Shown here one piece after another: positions 17,821-26,192 of a DNA stretch of 64,000 bases (positions are counted from its first letter, which is position 1; each line of letters starts with the position of its first letter). A program made the translations under genes and the position numbers. Source of the DNA: CAYJPA01 sp964371945. Lineage in GTDB: Bacteria; Chloroflexota; Chloroflexia; Thermomicrobiales; UBA6265. The notes under the pieces are model-generated. The model saw only the letters and a list, made by a program, of their open reading frames with translations. It had not been told where the DNA came from and did not search any database. The stretch is from positions 22,003 to 86,002 of the forward strand of contig CAYJPA010000012.1 in assembly GCA_964371945.1 (NCBI GenBank), read 5' to 3'.

Positions 17821-18158
17821 GGGAGCGTCTCGTCCATGTCAATGGGATTGCTGGCCTCGGTTGCCATGGCCTGTAGGGAGACGAGCTGACCCTCAAAGAT
17901 CGATCGCGCGGTGTCGAGGAGATCGAGCACGAGTGGATCGGAGACACGGTAGTACGCGCTCGTGCCTTCTTTACGGCCGACGACGAGCTGGCGCGACCGC
18001 AGTACGGCCAGTTGTTGACTGACCGACGAGGCCTCGATCTGCAATTGGGACTGGAGATCGGAAACCGTGCGTTCGCCCGAACGCAGCAGTTCAAGGATTC
18101 GAATTCGCACTGGATGACCCAACGCCTTGAACAATTCCGCTTTGAAACCCTGCAACAT
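17817..18158 (-). CDS. ArsR-family repressor leading the hyf operon
   Basis: 113-residue winged-helix regulator with the ArsR pattern: FKALGHPVRIRILELL, then VSDLQSQLQIEASSVSQQLAVL as the recognition helix region and a wing around GTSAYYRVSD. It has no cysteine at all, so the classical thiol metal site is missing; the signal may be another metal site, redox through a partner, or a small molecule. It is translationally coupled to hyfB (stop and start overlap), so it is almost certainly the operon's own regulator. An ArsR-type gene (Rv0081) also heads the hyc-like operon of Mycobacterium tuberculosis, which supports the pairing. Confidence 0.88.
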   Translation of the reverse strand: MLQGFKAELFKALGHPVRIRILELLRSGERTVSDLQSQLQIEASSVSQQLAVLRSRQLVVGRKEGTSAYYRVSDPLVLDLLDTARSIFEGQLVSLQAMATEASNPIDMDETLP

Positions 18159-18209
18159 CGAGAATGCTTTCCGCGAACGTTCAAATGTTTGCAGATTTAC
18201 AACGAGTGA

Positions 18210-18238
18210 ATCTTATAAAAGCCCGGGAATCCCGTCAA
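18210..18238 (-). promoter_or_regulatory. Putative promoter of the arsR-hyf operon
   Basis: On the minus strand TTGACG (18233-18238) and TAAGAT (18210-18215) are separated by 17 bases; the start codon of arsR is about 50 bases downstream. The spacer contains GGGATTCCCGGG, a partial dyad that could be an ArsR operator. Read by eye only. Confidence 0.45.
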
Positions 18239-18270
18239 GCTGGTCCGGATCGCCAACTGAGTCTGAGGTT

Positions 18271-19362
18271 CTAACGCTGCGTCAGACTCGACATTGTGAG
18301 ATTGACCACCCGATCCAGTCTACCGAAAAGGCCATCGGGATCGGCGTTGTAATGCCGGTTGGAAACGAACGCGATCACCACGTCGAGAATCGGGTCGATC
18401 CAAAGAATGCAGCCGGTGGCTCCAGCATGACCAAAGCTTTCGGGCGAAACTAGCTCGGGCGTTCCAGAACGTGCCTTGATCATTACCCCGAGACCCCATG
18501 GATGGATGACGTGCGTCGCCAGTGTCACGCGCTCGCCTGGCAAATCGCCGCCGGTTTGGTCTGAGACCATTGTTCGCAGTCCCGCGCCGGTGAAGAGCTG
18601 TTTCGAGGCATACGGCGTGAAGAGTAATCCAAACGAAAGCAGATCTCCGAGCGTCGCGTAGGCTCCGAACGCGGGATGAGCCAATTCTCGTGAGTAACGA
18701 GAGTTGTACATCGCTCCCGGCGTGCCTTCGGCGAATGCGGCCGCAACGCTGGCAATTCTGTTGTCCTCAGCCGGTGGGACTGGGAAAAAGGTCTCTTTCA
18801 GGCCGCTTGGCTCAAGCACAAGCGCACTAACCAGACGCGCGAAATCGTCCTGCATGGCAGTCGCCGCCATACGACCCGCAACAGCATAGCCAAGGTCGCT
18901 ATAGAGCTGACCGGTCCCTGGATCGAACGCGAGTGGTCGTTCATACGCCTCGTCGACGATCTCGTTGAGCCACGTCTGATTTGCCATCAATTTGGGCATG
19001 TCGGGAGATTCGTAGATTAAACCAGACGTGTGTGTGAGCAGCTGGCGAAGCGTGATCTTCTCGCGGCCACCGTCGTCCATGCGTGGCAGGACGGTCTGAG
19101 CCCGGGTCGAGAGCGTCAACTCACCACGCTCGATCAAGCGCACAATCATCGCGGCGGTGTAGAGCTTGGAGATCGAGGCCAGTGGCCAGAGGGTTCCCGG
19201 GCCGGCGGGAAGTCCCGGCGCCGCGATGCCAGCGTAATGCTCCAGCACGAGCTGACCACGAGATACGACGGCGACCGCGGCGCCGTGCACGCGCTCGGTT
19301 CGAACGATCCGGCCAACGAGATCGACAACCGGAGTCAACCGATCATCCACCACCACAGACAT
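18271..19362 (-). CDS. Serine hydrolase, beta-lactamase class C / esterase family
   Basis: 363 residues from ATG 19362, chosen because AAGGAG lies eight bases upstream; an ATG six bases earlier is too close to it. Motifs of the penicillin-binding/beta-lactamase class C fold are present: ASISK (nucleophile Ser63, Lys66), YSDLGY as the Tyr-x-Asn/Asp motif, and FGHAGATG near the C-terminus as the KTG-like motif. No signal peptide is seen, so the enzyme is probably cytosolic, which fits esterase or D-amino-peptidase activity better than antibiotic hydrolysis. It lies upstream of arsR on the same strand but with its own 110-base gap. Substrate unknown. Confidence 0.88.
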   Translation of the reverse strand: MSVVVDDRLTPVVDLVGRIVRTERVHGAAVAVVSRGQLVLEHYAGIAAPGLPAGPGTLWPLASISKLYTAAMIVRLIERGELTLSTRAQTVLPRMDDGGREKITLRQLLTHTSGLIYESPDMPKLMANQTWLNEIVDEAYERPLAFDPGTGQLYSDLGYAVAGRMAATAMQDDFARLVSALVLEPSGLKETFFPVPPAEDNRIASVAAAFAEGTPGAMYNSRYSRELAHPAFGAYATLGDLLSFGLLFTPYASKQLFTGAGLRTMVSDQTGGDLPGERVTLATHVIHPWGLGVMIKARSGTPELVSPESFGHAGATGCILWIDPILDVVIAFVSNRHYNADPDGLFGRLDRVVNLTMSSLTQR

Positions 19363-19408
19363 CGGCATCTCTCCTTACACCCGAATACATCCGACGAGTG
19401 GGATCATC
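19363..19408. repeat. Copy 1 of a 46-bp repeat (leader of the serine hydrolase)
   Basis: 46 bases that recur at 20172-20217 with five mismatches by eye. This copy holds the ribosome binding site of the serine hydrolase on the minus strand. The distance between copies (809 bases) matches that between the two following Uma2 starts (807). Confidence 0.75.
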
Positions 19409-19539
19409 GATGCCCTTCCAACAGTTCGCAAGTGCCTCGTTCAGGTATTCCGCTCTTTCAGCGAATTGGTAGGCTTTGGTGAGAGAATACGTGCGCCCGG
19501 AGGAGGCGATTCTTCCAGTCAACAAAGTGGGATCAAGTC

Positions 19540-20097
19540 ATGGTTACACGCCAGTTGGTCACAGCAGAAGAGCTTGTTCAGATGCCTGATTCTGGACAAC
19601 GGTATGAATTGATCGACGGAGAACTGATTGCAGTGTCGCCGGCTTTTACGGATCATTCGTGGACCGTACAGGAAATCGCACGATTGATTGGGAATTTTGT
19701 GGTTGAGCATAGTCTTGGGGAAGTCTTCGGGGCTGATGCTGGCTTCAGGTTATCCCAGTCTCCCGACACAGTTCTCTCTCCTGACGTCTCCTTTGTTTCC
19801 AACAGGCGTCTCCCGCCAAGTCAAGATTGGCATGGATATCTGCCGATCGCACCTGATCTTGCACTCGAAGTGCTTTCACCATCGAATACAGCGAAAGAGA
19901 TGGCGGAAAAGTCCCTCCGGTACTTTGCAGCAGGCGCAGTCTTGGTTGTGATTGTCAACCCGCGCCTGAAGACGGTCGACATTCAGAGCCTTGAAGGGCC
20001 TTCTCGACGACATAGCAATGGTGACACTCTCGATCTGGGAGAAGTGCTCCCAGGACTTCAGATTCCCCTGCCGGCGATTTTTCGCAGGCTGAGCTAG
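19540..20097 (+). CDS. Uma2 family protein, copy 1
   Basis: 185 residues of the Uma2/DUF820 family, a restriction-endonuclease-like fold very common in cyanobacteria and Chloroflexota. Family signatures: YELIDGELIAVSP at the N-terminus, LSPDVSFV, DLALEVLSPSNT and a lysine-bearing helix (KSLRYFAAGAVLVV), which together make the PD-(D/E)xK-like site. Whether it cleaves DNA is not established; many copies sit alone in genomes. The coding part is exactly as long (558 bases) as the next Uma2 gene and aligns to it without gaps, so the two are tandem duplicates. ATG 19540 is the obvious start. Confidence 0.85.
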   Translation: MVTRQLVTAEELVQMPDSGQRYELIDGELIAVSPAFTDHSWTVQEIARLIGNFVVEHSLGEVFGADAGFRLSQSPDTVLSPDVSFVSNRRLPPSQDWHGYLPIAPDLALEVLSPSNTAKEMAEKSLRYFAAGAVLVVIVNPRLKTVDIQSLEGPSRRHSNGDTLDLGEVLPGLQIPLPAIFRRLS

Positions 20098-20171
20098 GCG
20101 AGACGGATATCGCTGCCGCATGTGGTTTCGATGGGTAGCATCATTTAGGTCGCGCGACCTTCCGACGACAC

Positions 20172-20217
20172 CGGCATCTCTCCTTACGCCCGAGCTCATC
20201 CGACGAGTGGGATGATC
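20172..20217. repeat. Copy 2 of the 46-bp repeat (relict leader)
   Basis: Second copy of the element at 19363. It still carries the minus-strand AAGGAGAG-ATG of the serine hydrolase leader, but no hydrolase gene follows; only short non-homologous sequence does. It therefore looks like a relict carried along when the Uma2 segment was duplicated. Confidence 0.7.
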
Positions 20218-20346
20218 ATGGTCTGATACGCGATTTGACAAGTGCGATCGAGATTCGTTCTATCCGGGAAGAGAACTGATAGAAGTTTCCCAATGACAGC
20301 ACCATCGGTGCGATCTCTTCATCGAGACATCAAGGCAGGAACAATC

Positions 20347-20904
20347 ATGGTTGTCCGCCACATCGTGACCGCGGAAGAGCTAACCCACCTAGCGGACTCC
20401 GGGAAGAAATACGAGTTGATTGACGGGGAGTTGATCACCATGTCTCCGGCAAAACCGGATCATTCCTGGATCGGATCGGAACTTGCCTTCCTCATCAAAG
20501 CGTTTATCGATGACCGAGGCATGGGTGAAGTATTCCCTGGCGATACAGGTTTTCAACTCTCACAGTTTCCCGATACCGTTCTCGCTCCAGATGTCTCTTT
20601 TGTTTCCTCAGATCGCCTCCCCTCACTCGATGAGTGGCAAGGTTTCTTTCCGTTTGCGCCAGATCTTGCGGTCGAAATTTTCTCGCCCTCGAATACGGCA
20701 CAAGAAATGGCTGGGAAGGTGCGCCGGTACTTTGCAGCGGGTTCGACAATGGTCGTAATCGTCGACCCTCGATTGAAGATAGTCGACGTTAACTTCCTGA
20801 ACTCGACAAGCGTGCGCCTCCAATCCGGCGACAAGCTTGATCTTGGCGACGTAATTCCTGGACTGCTGATTCCAGTTTCGAGCCTGTTTCGCCGGCTGCC
20901 CTAA
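20347..20904 (+). CDS. Uma2 family protein, copy 2
   Basis: 185 residues, paralogue of the gene at 19540 with identical length and gapless alignment: KYELIDGELITMSP, LAPDVSFVSS, DLAVEIFSPSNT and the VRRYFAAGSTMVV helix correspond one to one. I start at ATG 20347 (AGGCAGGA upstream, and the homology begins here); an in-frame extension to 20242 covers only intergenic sequence. Side-chain differences are spread evenly, so the duplication is not very recent. Same predicted PD-(D/E)xK-like fold; biological role not established. Confidence 0.85.
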   Translation: MVVRHIVTAEELTHLADSGKKYELIDGELITMSPAKPDHSWIGSELAFLIKAFIDDRGMGEVFPGDTGFQLSQFPDTVLAPDVSFVSSDRLPSLDEWQGFFPFAPDLAVEIFSPSNTAQEMAGKVRRYFAAGSTMVVIVDPRLKIVDVNFLNSTSVRLQSGDKLDLGDVIPGLLIPVSSLFRRLP

Positions 20905-21110
20905 ACTAAAGCGCTCAGATCAGTATCCGATCACTCAATCGATTTCCTGCCCACTCATAGGATTCCGCCCAGCCAATGCGCGATTCTTCGATCTCCGGTG
21001 CTAAACTCGGGGCGTTCCGCGTGGCGAGTCCTCACCTCGGTTCACGCTCCCCCGACGTCACTCGAACGGCGGTCACCATTCCGGTGTGATCGCATAAGGA
21101 GCTATGCATC

Positions 21111-24100
21111 ATGACCGTCTCGGTGGACTCGGTGACATCTGAACCAGCCGCAAACCGTCCGCTCGACGGGGTGAGATCCGCGGTTCGAGAGCACCGTGCC
21201 GCGGTCGAAACGGCACGCGTTCTCGAAGCCGAACTAAGCGCCCGAATCAGCGGCGAGGTCCGGTTCGATCTCACCGCCCGCATGCTCTACTCGACTGACG
21301 CCTCGAATTATCAGATCGAACCGATTGGTGTCGTCATCCCAAAGTCGATCGATGACGTTCATGCCTCGATCGAGCTTGCGGCGAGCCACGGTGTGCCAAT
21401 TCTGCCCCGGGGCGGCGGGTCGTCTCTCGCTGGTCAGACTGTTGGCGCCGCGCTCGTAATCGACTTTTCAAAGTACTTGAATCGGATTCTGGAAATCGAT
21501 CTCGAAGCCAAACGGGTCACCGCCGAGCCGGGCATCAATCTCGACGTACTGAATCGCCAGCTCAAGCCGAACGGACTGATGTTTGGTCCCGACCCATCCT
21601 CGTCAAACCGCGCGACGGTAGGCGGCGTCGTGGGCAACAACAGCACCGGCTCGCATTCGATTCTGTTTGGAATGACAGGGGATAACGTCGTCAGCGCCAA
21701 GATCGCCTTGGTGGATGGCGGAATCGTCGACTTAGCCAAAGGCACACCGGACGAGCTCGCGGGTCTCGCGGCGATCGAAGATCCACGGGGACGGTTGCTC
21801 AGCAGTCTGCTCGCCTTCCGAGAACAGCACCGCGATTTGATCGCTCGCGATTTTCCTCCGCACTGGCGCCGGGCAACCGGGTACTCACTCGATGAGTTCA
21901 CCAAATCTGACGAGCTCTTCAACCCAGCCAAGTTGATCGTTTCGTCAGAAGGCAGTCTCGCGACAACGCTGCAGGTCACACTTGGACTCGTGCCCGTACC
22001 TACCAAAACCGCGGTCGTCTCGCTGCAGTACAACGATCTGGGCGCGGCGATGGCCGCGACGCCGGTCATTCTGGAAACGGGCCCGTCCGCGGTCGAGTTG
22101 ATGGATCGCATGCTGATCGATCTCACGCGATCCCAACCTGGGTATGCGTCCCAGATCTCGATGATCCAGGGAGATCCCGCCGGGGTGCTGGTCGTCGAGT
22201 TTTACGGCGAGACTGATCTAGAGCTCGAGCAGAAGTGCACGCGACTCGAAAAACTCCTCAAGTCCAGGCGCATCAAGATGACCGTTCCACCGCTACGGGT
22301 AATGGATGCCAAGCGGCAGGCCGACCTCTGGTCCGTGCGGAAAGCGGGGCTAGGTTTGCTTTACTCAATTCGGGGAGACTTCAAGCCGATCCCGGTGATT
22401 GAGGACGTGTCGGTTCCGGTCGAGCACCTTGCCGAATATGTTTCGGCAATCGAAGAAATGGTCGCCGGATACAACACGACCGCGGCGTTTTACGCTCATG
22501 CCTCGGCCGGCTGTCTGCATATCCGGCCGCTCGTCAATTTGAAGGACGTCAAGGGCGTCGAGGCCATGAAGGAGATGGCCCACGCCGCGGCCGCGCTCGC
22601 TCATCGGTTTGGCGGAGTCATGTCCGGCGAGCACGGCGATGGATTGCAGCGGTCTGAGCTCAACGAAGTAATCTTCGGTCCAGAGCTGTATCAGGCGATG
22701 CGTCAGTTCAAGGGTCTCTTCGATCCCCGTGGTTTGATGAATCCCGGTAAGAAGGTCAATGCTCCGTCGATGACCAAGCATCTGCGCTACGGATCGAGCT
22801 ATCAACCGATCGAGTTAAAAACGCACCTCGATTTCAGCAAAGAGGGCGGGTTCATGCGGGCGGTCGAGATGTGCAACGGCGCCGCAGTCTGCCGCAAACT
22901 GCAGGCCGGCACAATGTGCCCATCTTATATGGCAACCAAAGACGAGCAAGATACTACGCGCGGCAGAGCCAATGCGCTGCGAAATGCGCTCGCGGGCAGG
23001 ACCTTCGATCGCTCAGATTTCACCTCGAAATCGACGTACGACGTCATGGATCTCTGCCTTTCATGTAAGGCGTGCAAGACTGAGTGTCCATCCAGTGTCG
23101 ACATGGCGAAACTCAAGGTCGAGTTCCTTGCTCACTACTACGCGGCAAATGGCACGCCGATCCGGGCTCGAGTCTTCGGTCATATTCATACGATATCGAG
23201 GATTACCCGGCCGTTTGCGCCGTTAGCAAATCTCACGATGCGCACCCCGCTGGCGAACCCCCTGATGCGGGCGATGGGCGTGCATCCTGAGCGGCGACTG
23301 TCGCCATTCAAATCGCGAACGTTCGTCACTCGTTGGCGAACGCATCAGAAAAACGCTCAACTCGGCCGTCAGATCCGGGGCAAAGTTGTTTATTTCCACG
23401 ACACCTTCACCACGTATAACTATCCCCGAATCGGGATGGCGGCGGTGAAGCTGCTCGAGGCAGCTGGGTTCGAGGTCATCATCGAAGAGCGACGCGCTTG
23501 CTGCGGTCGTCCGATGCTGTCGAAGGGGCTTGTCGGCGATGCCCGCAAGGTCGCGAGGAAAAACGTGTCGGTGCTCGCACCCCATGCTCGCGCCGGGGTG
23601 CCAATCGTCGGCACGGAACCAAGCTGCATCCTCACGTTTCGGGACGAGTATCGAGACCTTCTGCCGGGCGACGAGGATGCGGAAGCGGTCGCGGCCAACA
23701 CGTTCATGATCGATGAATTCCTGGCGAAGCTCGATCGCGATGGCGATCTCGGAATCAAATGGACGGATGACGTCACTGACGATGTTTTCTTCCACGGCCA
23801 CTGTCACCAAAAGGCGCTGATCGGGATGGCTCCCTCGATGTCGATTCTGAAAGCTGCCGGGTGCAATGCGAGTGAGAGTGGCGCTGGATGCTGCGGGATG
23901 GCCGGATCATTCGGGTACGAAGCCGAGCATTACGAGGTTTCGAAGAAGATCGGTGAAGAACGGCTCTTCCCAGCGGTCGAGGCAGCTCCGGCCGAAATCA
24001 CGGTCGCCGTCGCGGGTGTCTCGTGCCGCCAGCAGATCGAGCATTTCACCAAGCGCAAGACACGACACATTGCTGAAGTCCTGGCGAACAGGATCGCCGT

Positions 24101-24215
24101 CGATCATGTTTGGCAACCGAAGCCCGTCGAACCACCGGTCGAAGTTGAACCTACAGAAGAAGTCGAGGCGAAGCTCGAAGCGGCTGAAACGACAGCTTCC
24201 AGTTCGACCTCATGA
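21111..24215 (+). CDS. YdiJ-like FAD-linked dehydrogenase fused to Fe-S/CCG domains
   Basis: 1034 residues. Domain order: FAD-binding PCMH domain (about 60-300, with PRGGGSSLAGQTVG), FAD-oxidase C-terminal domain (about 300-570, GEHGDG), ferredoxin-type Fe-S region (GTMCPSYMAT and LCLSCKACKTECPSSVD, about 590-670), then a heterodisulfide-reductase-like CCG module (ERRACCGRP, GHCHQKAL, GAGCCGMAGSFGYE). Length and layout match YdiJ, a D-2-hydroxyacid (D-2-hydroxyglutarate/D-lactate) dehydrogenase that passes electrons to the respiratory chain. A ~35-residue Glu/Val-rich tail after the last domain is unusual. AAGGAG precedes ATG 21111. It is monocistronic between Uma2 genes. The exact substrate is not decidable here. 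Confidence 0.9.
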   Translation: MTVSVDSVTSEPAANRPLDGVRSAVREHRAAVETARVLEAELSARISGEVRFDLTARMLYSTDASNYQIEPIGVVIPKSIDDVHASIELAASHGVPILPRGGGSSLAGQTVGAALVIDFSKYLNRILEIDLEAKRVTAEPGINLDVLNRQLKPNGLMFGPDPSSSNRATVGGVVGNNSTGSHSILFGMTGDNVVSAKIALVDGGIVDLAKGTPDELAGLAAIEDPRGRLLSSLLAFREQHRDLIARDFPPHWRRATGYSLDEFTKSDELFNPAKLIVSSEGSLATTLQVTLGLVPVPTKTAVVSLQYNDLGAAMAATPVILETGPSAVELMDRMLIDLTRSQPGYASQISMIQGDPAGVLVVEFYGETDLELEQKCTRLEKLLKSRRIKMTVPPLRVMDAKRQADLWSVRKAGLGLLYSIRGDFKPIPVIEDVSVPVEHLAEYVSAIEEMVAGYNTTAAFYAHASAGCLHIRPLVNLKDVKGVEAMKEMAHAAAALAHRFGGVMSGEHGDGLQRSELNEVIFGPELYQAMRQFKGLFDPRGLMNPGKKVNAPSMTKHLRYGSSYQPIELKTHLDFSKEGGFMRAVEMCNGAAVCRKLQAGTMCPSYMATKDEQDTTRGRANALRNALAGRTFDRSDFTSKSTYDVMDLCLSCKACKTECPSSVDMAKLKVEFLAHYYAANGTPIRARVFGHIHTISRITRPFAPLANLTMRTPLANPLMRAMGVHPERRLSPFKSRTFVTRWRTHQKNAQLGRQIRGKVVYFHDTFTTYNYPRIGMAAVKLLEAAGFEVIIEERRACCGRPMLSKGLVGDARKVARKNVSVLAPHARAGVPIVGTEPSCILTFRDEYRDLLPGDEDAEAVAANTFMIDEFLAKLDRDGDLGIKWTDDVTDDVFFHGHCHQKALIGMAPSMSILKAAGCNASESGAGCCGMAGSFGYEAEHYEVSKKIGEERLFPAVEAAPAEITVAVAGVSCRQQIEHFTKRKTRHIAEVLANRIAVDHVWQPKPVEPPVEVEPTEEVEAKLEAAETTASSSTS

Positions 24216-24293
24216 TCTGGAATTCATTTGCCTCTTGAGGTATCAATCACGGGGTTGGTCGTTCCTGCATACTGTCCTAGGTGAGGAAATGCA

Positions 24294-24845
24294 ATGGTCG
24301 CGACAAGACAACTGATGACAGAAGCCGAATTCGCCGAAATCGACACTCCAGGACGGCACGACCTTGTTGACGGAGAGTTGTGGAGCATGCCTCCCACACG
24401 GATCCCACATAGCCGGTATTCAACTCGTCTCATTGGCGCATTAGCACATCACGTCGAACAACAGGGGGGCGGCGAGGTCTTTACAACCGAACTTGGGTAT
24501 GTGCTCGATCTAGACAGGCGCACCATTTTGTGCCCCGACATCTCTTTTGTGTGCTCCGACAGGGTCCCACCAGATGAAAGCACTGGGTTTTACGATGGAG
24601 CTCCCGACTTAGCGGTCGAAGTGATTTCCGAATCCGAAGGGCCTCGACAAGTCCAGACCAAAGTCGCACGATATCTTTCAGCAGGCACGACACTTGTATG
24701 GTGCGTCTATCCACCTTTGAAACAGGTCGTCGTTTATCACCACGATCTCCCGCCGCGAATTCTCAATGTTGAAGACACGCTCAACGCCGAGCCGGTCATT
24801 CCGGGGTTCGCGCTTCCGTTGAGTGATTTGTTCCGCCCCACTTAG
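24294..24845 (+). CDS. Uma2 family protein, divergent third copy
   Basis: 183 residues; the Uma2 pattern is clear (HDLVDGELWSMPP, LCPDISFVCSD, DLAVEVISESEG, VARYLSAGTTLVW) but the protein is well diverged from the tandem pair at 19.5-20.9 kb, and the SPSNT-type loop is replaced by SESEGP. It is therefore an older relative, not part of that duplication. It begins 78 bases after the YdiJ-like gene on the same strand and a MITE-like element starts 48 bases downstream. Role not established. Confidence 0.83.
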   Translation: MVATRQLMTEAEFAEIDTPGRHDLVDGELWSMPPTRIPHSRYSTRLIGALAHHVEQQGGGEVFTTELGYVLDLDRRTILCPDISFVCSDRVPPDESTGFYDGAPDLAVEVISESEGPRQVQTKVARYLSAGTTLVWCVYPPLKQVVVYHHDLPPRILNVEDTLNAEPVIPGFALPLSDLFRPT

Positions 24846-24895
24846 GCTGGGCCAGCTCCGTCATGGAGAACACGGATTGAGTGCTCTTGATCCTA

Positions 24896-25011
24896 AGCAG
24901 GTGGCCAGAAGTCTTTTGACACTTTTACTCCGTGGTAAGCGGGAGACGCCCGCCGCGAAAGTCAAAGTTGCGAGGCTGCAAAATGTGTTAAAGGACTTAA
25001 GGTATTCCAGT
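24896..25011. mobile_element. MITE-like element related to the IS630 copy
   Basis: A ~116-base element flanked by TA dinucleotides (24894-24895 and 25012-25013). Its left end, GTGGCCAGAAGTCTTTTGAC, matches the left end of the IS630 element at 27.4 kb with one change, and its right end (AAGGACTTAAGG ... CAGTTAG) resembles that element's right end (AAGGAACTTAAGG ... CACTTAG). The two ends are imperfect inverted repeats of each other (about 18 of 30 positions by eye). It has no transposase and could be mobilised in trans. Confidence 0.65.
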
Positions 25012-25175
25012 TAGGCGGAAATGGGGGTGGGCGGAGCAGTTGCATAGAACAAATAACCGGCGCATCATGCGCGCGATCGTTCCGTTCTCCCTCACGAAAT
25101 GAGGCAAGGTCGATACGACCCGTCCTTTCTTGATTCGCTTCCACGCTATTGGACCCCACAAAGGAGACCGCGCAC

Positions 25176-26039
25176 ATGCGACGATTCCGATACATGGCAG
25201 CTGTTGCTCTGATGCTGCTTTCGGCTCTGGTCATATCGAGTCGCGGCGGCTCGGGCGCCGTCGCCCAGGATGCGACGACCGCGGGTCACGCACTCGTCGG
25301 TACCTGGCTAGCCGACATCGATAGCGCCGACCCAACGAATGCACCGTCGCTCTTCAACTTCTCGTCAGACGGCGCCTTCATGCAAACCAATGCTGACGGA
25401 AGCTCCGGGTACGGCGTTTGGCAGGCGACATCGGACACCACCGCGGATCTGACCGTGTACTTCCTCGGGGGCGACAGCGAGGGCGGTTATTCCGGAATGC
25501 TGGTCGTACGCGCCACGATTGAGGTGGGCTCCGACGGAGTGAGTTTCACCGCTCCCTACACGCTCGAATTGATCGATCCAGCGGGAGCCGGTTCCGGACA
25601 GGCTGGTCCGGGCGAGGCAACGGGAACGAAGATCGCCACCGAACCAATGGACGTACCGGTGATGTCCATAAATGACCTCTTCGGCGGTGATCAGGGTGGC
25701 GGCGATGAGAACGGTCAGGTCGAAGGCACACAGGTTGATGTGACGCTGAACGAGTCCACCGTCACGATCTCGATGCCAACACTGAAAGTTGGCGAAACCT
25801 ACACCTTTGTCGCCACAAACGTGGGCGAGCTCGTGCACGAAATGGTGGTCGAGAGGGCTGGCGACAATGACATTCCCCTCGAAATGGGTGGGAAAGAGCT
25901 CGAAATTGAAGACATTGCGCCGGGTACGTCGAAGTCACTCACTATGTCCTTCGATACTCCCGGCATGTACCAACTCGCGTGTCATGTGCCAGATCACTAC
26001 GAGGCCGGCATGGTCGTTGAATTTGAAGTGACCGAGTAA
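25176..26039 (+). CDS. Exported protein with C-terminal cupredoxin domain
   Basis: 287 residues from ATG 25176 (AAAGGAG ten bases upstream; the longer frame adds a polar leader). Signal peptide: RRFRY then a hydrophobic core ending near GAVAQD. The first mature domain (about 40-140, GTWLADID ... GYGVWQAT) looks like a lipocalin/DUF-type beta barrel; after a Gly/Asp linker the last ~105 residues are a cupredoxin. Type I copper ligands are visible: His221 (ELVHEM), Cys269, His274 and Met279 (in LACHVPDHYEAGM). It is probably an extracellular or membrane-surface electron carrier or copper-binding protein. The next gene is also exported and on the same strand. Confidence 0.85.
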   Translation: MRRFRYMAAVALMLLSALVISSRGGSGAVAQDATTAGHALVGTWLADIDSADPTNAPSLFNFSSDGAFMQTNADGSSGYGVWQATSDTTADLTVYFLGGDSEGGYSGMLVVRATIEVGSDGVSFTAPYTLELIDPAGAGSGQAGPGEATGTKIATEPMDVPVMSINDLFGGDQGGGDENGQVEGTQVDVTLNESTVTISMPTLKVGETYTFVATNVGELVHEMVVERAGDNDIPLEMGGKELEIEDIAPGTSKSLTMSFDTPGMYQLACHVPDHYEAGMVVEFEVTE

Positions 26040-26192
26040 GCCGCTTTTTGGACGGAACAGGTGCGCTCGTGAGTTCCTCTGTTCTTAAAGTGGAAGGAGA
26101 GGCGCCTATCGAGGTACTGCAGATTGACCAACGGTTGCTCCAGTAAATCGTGTTCAGATTCGCACAGTGCGTCGATCAGAAGGAGCCAGAAG

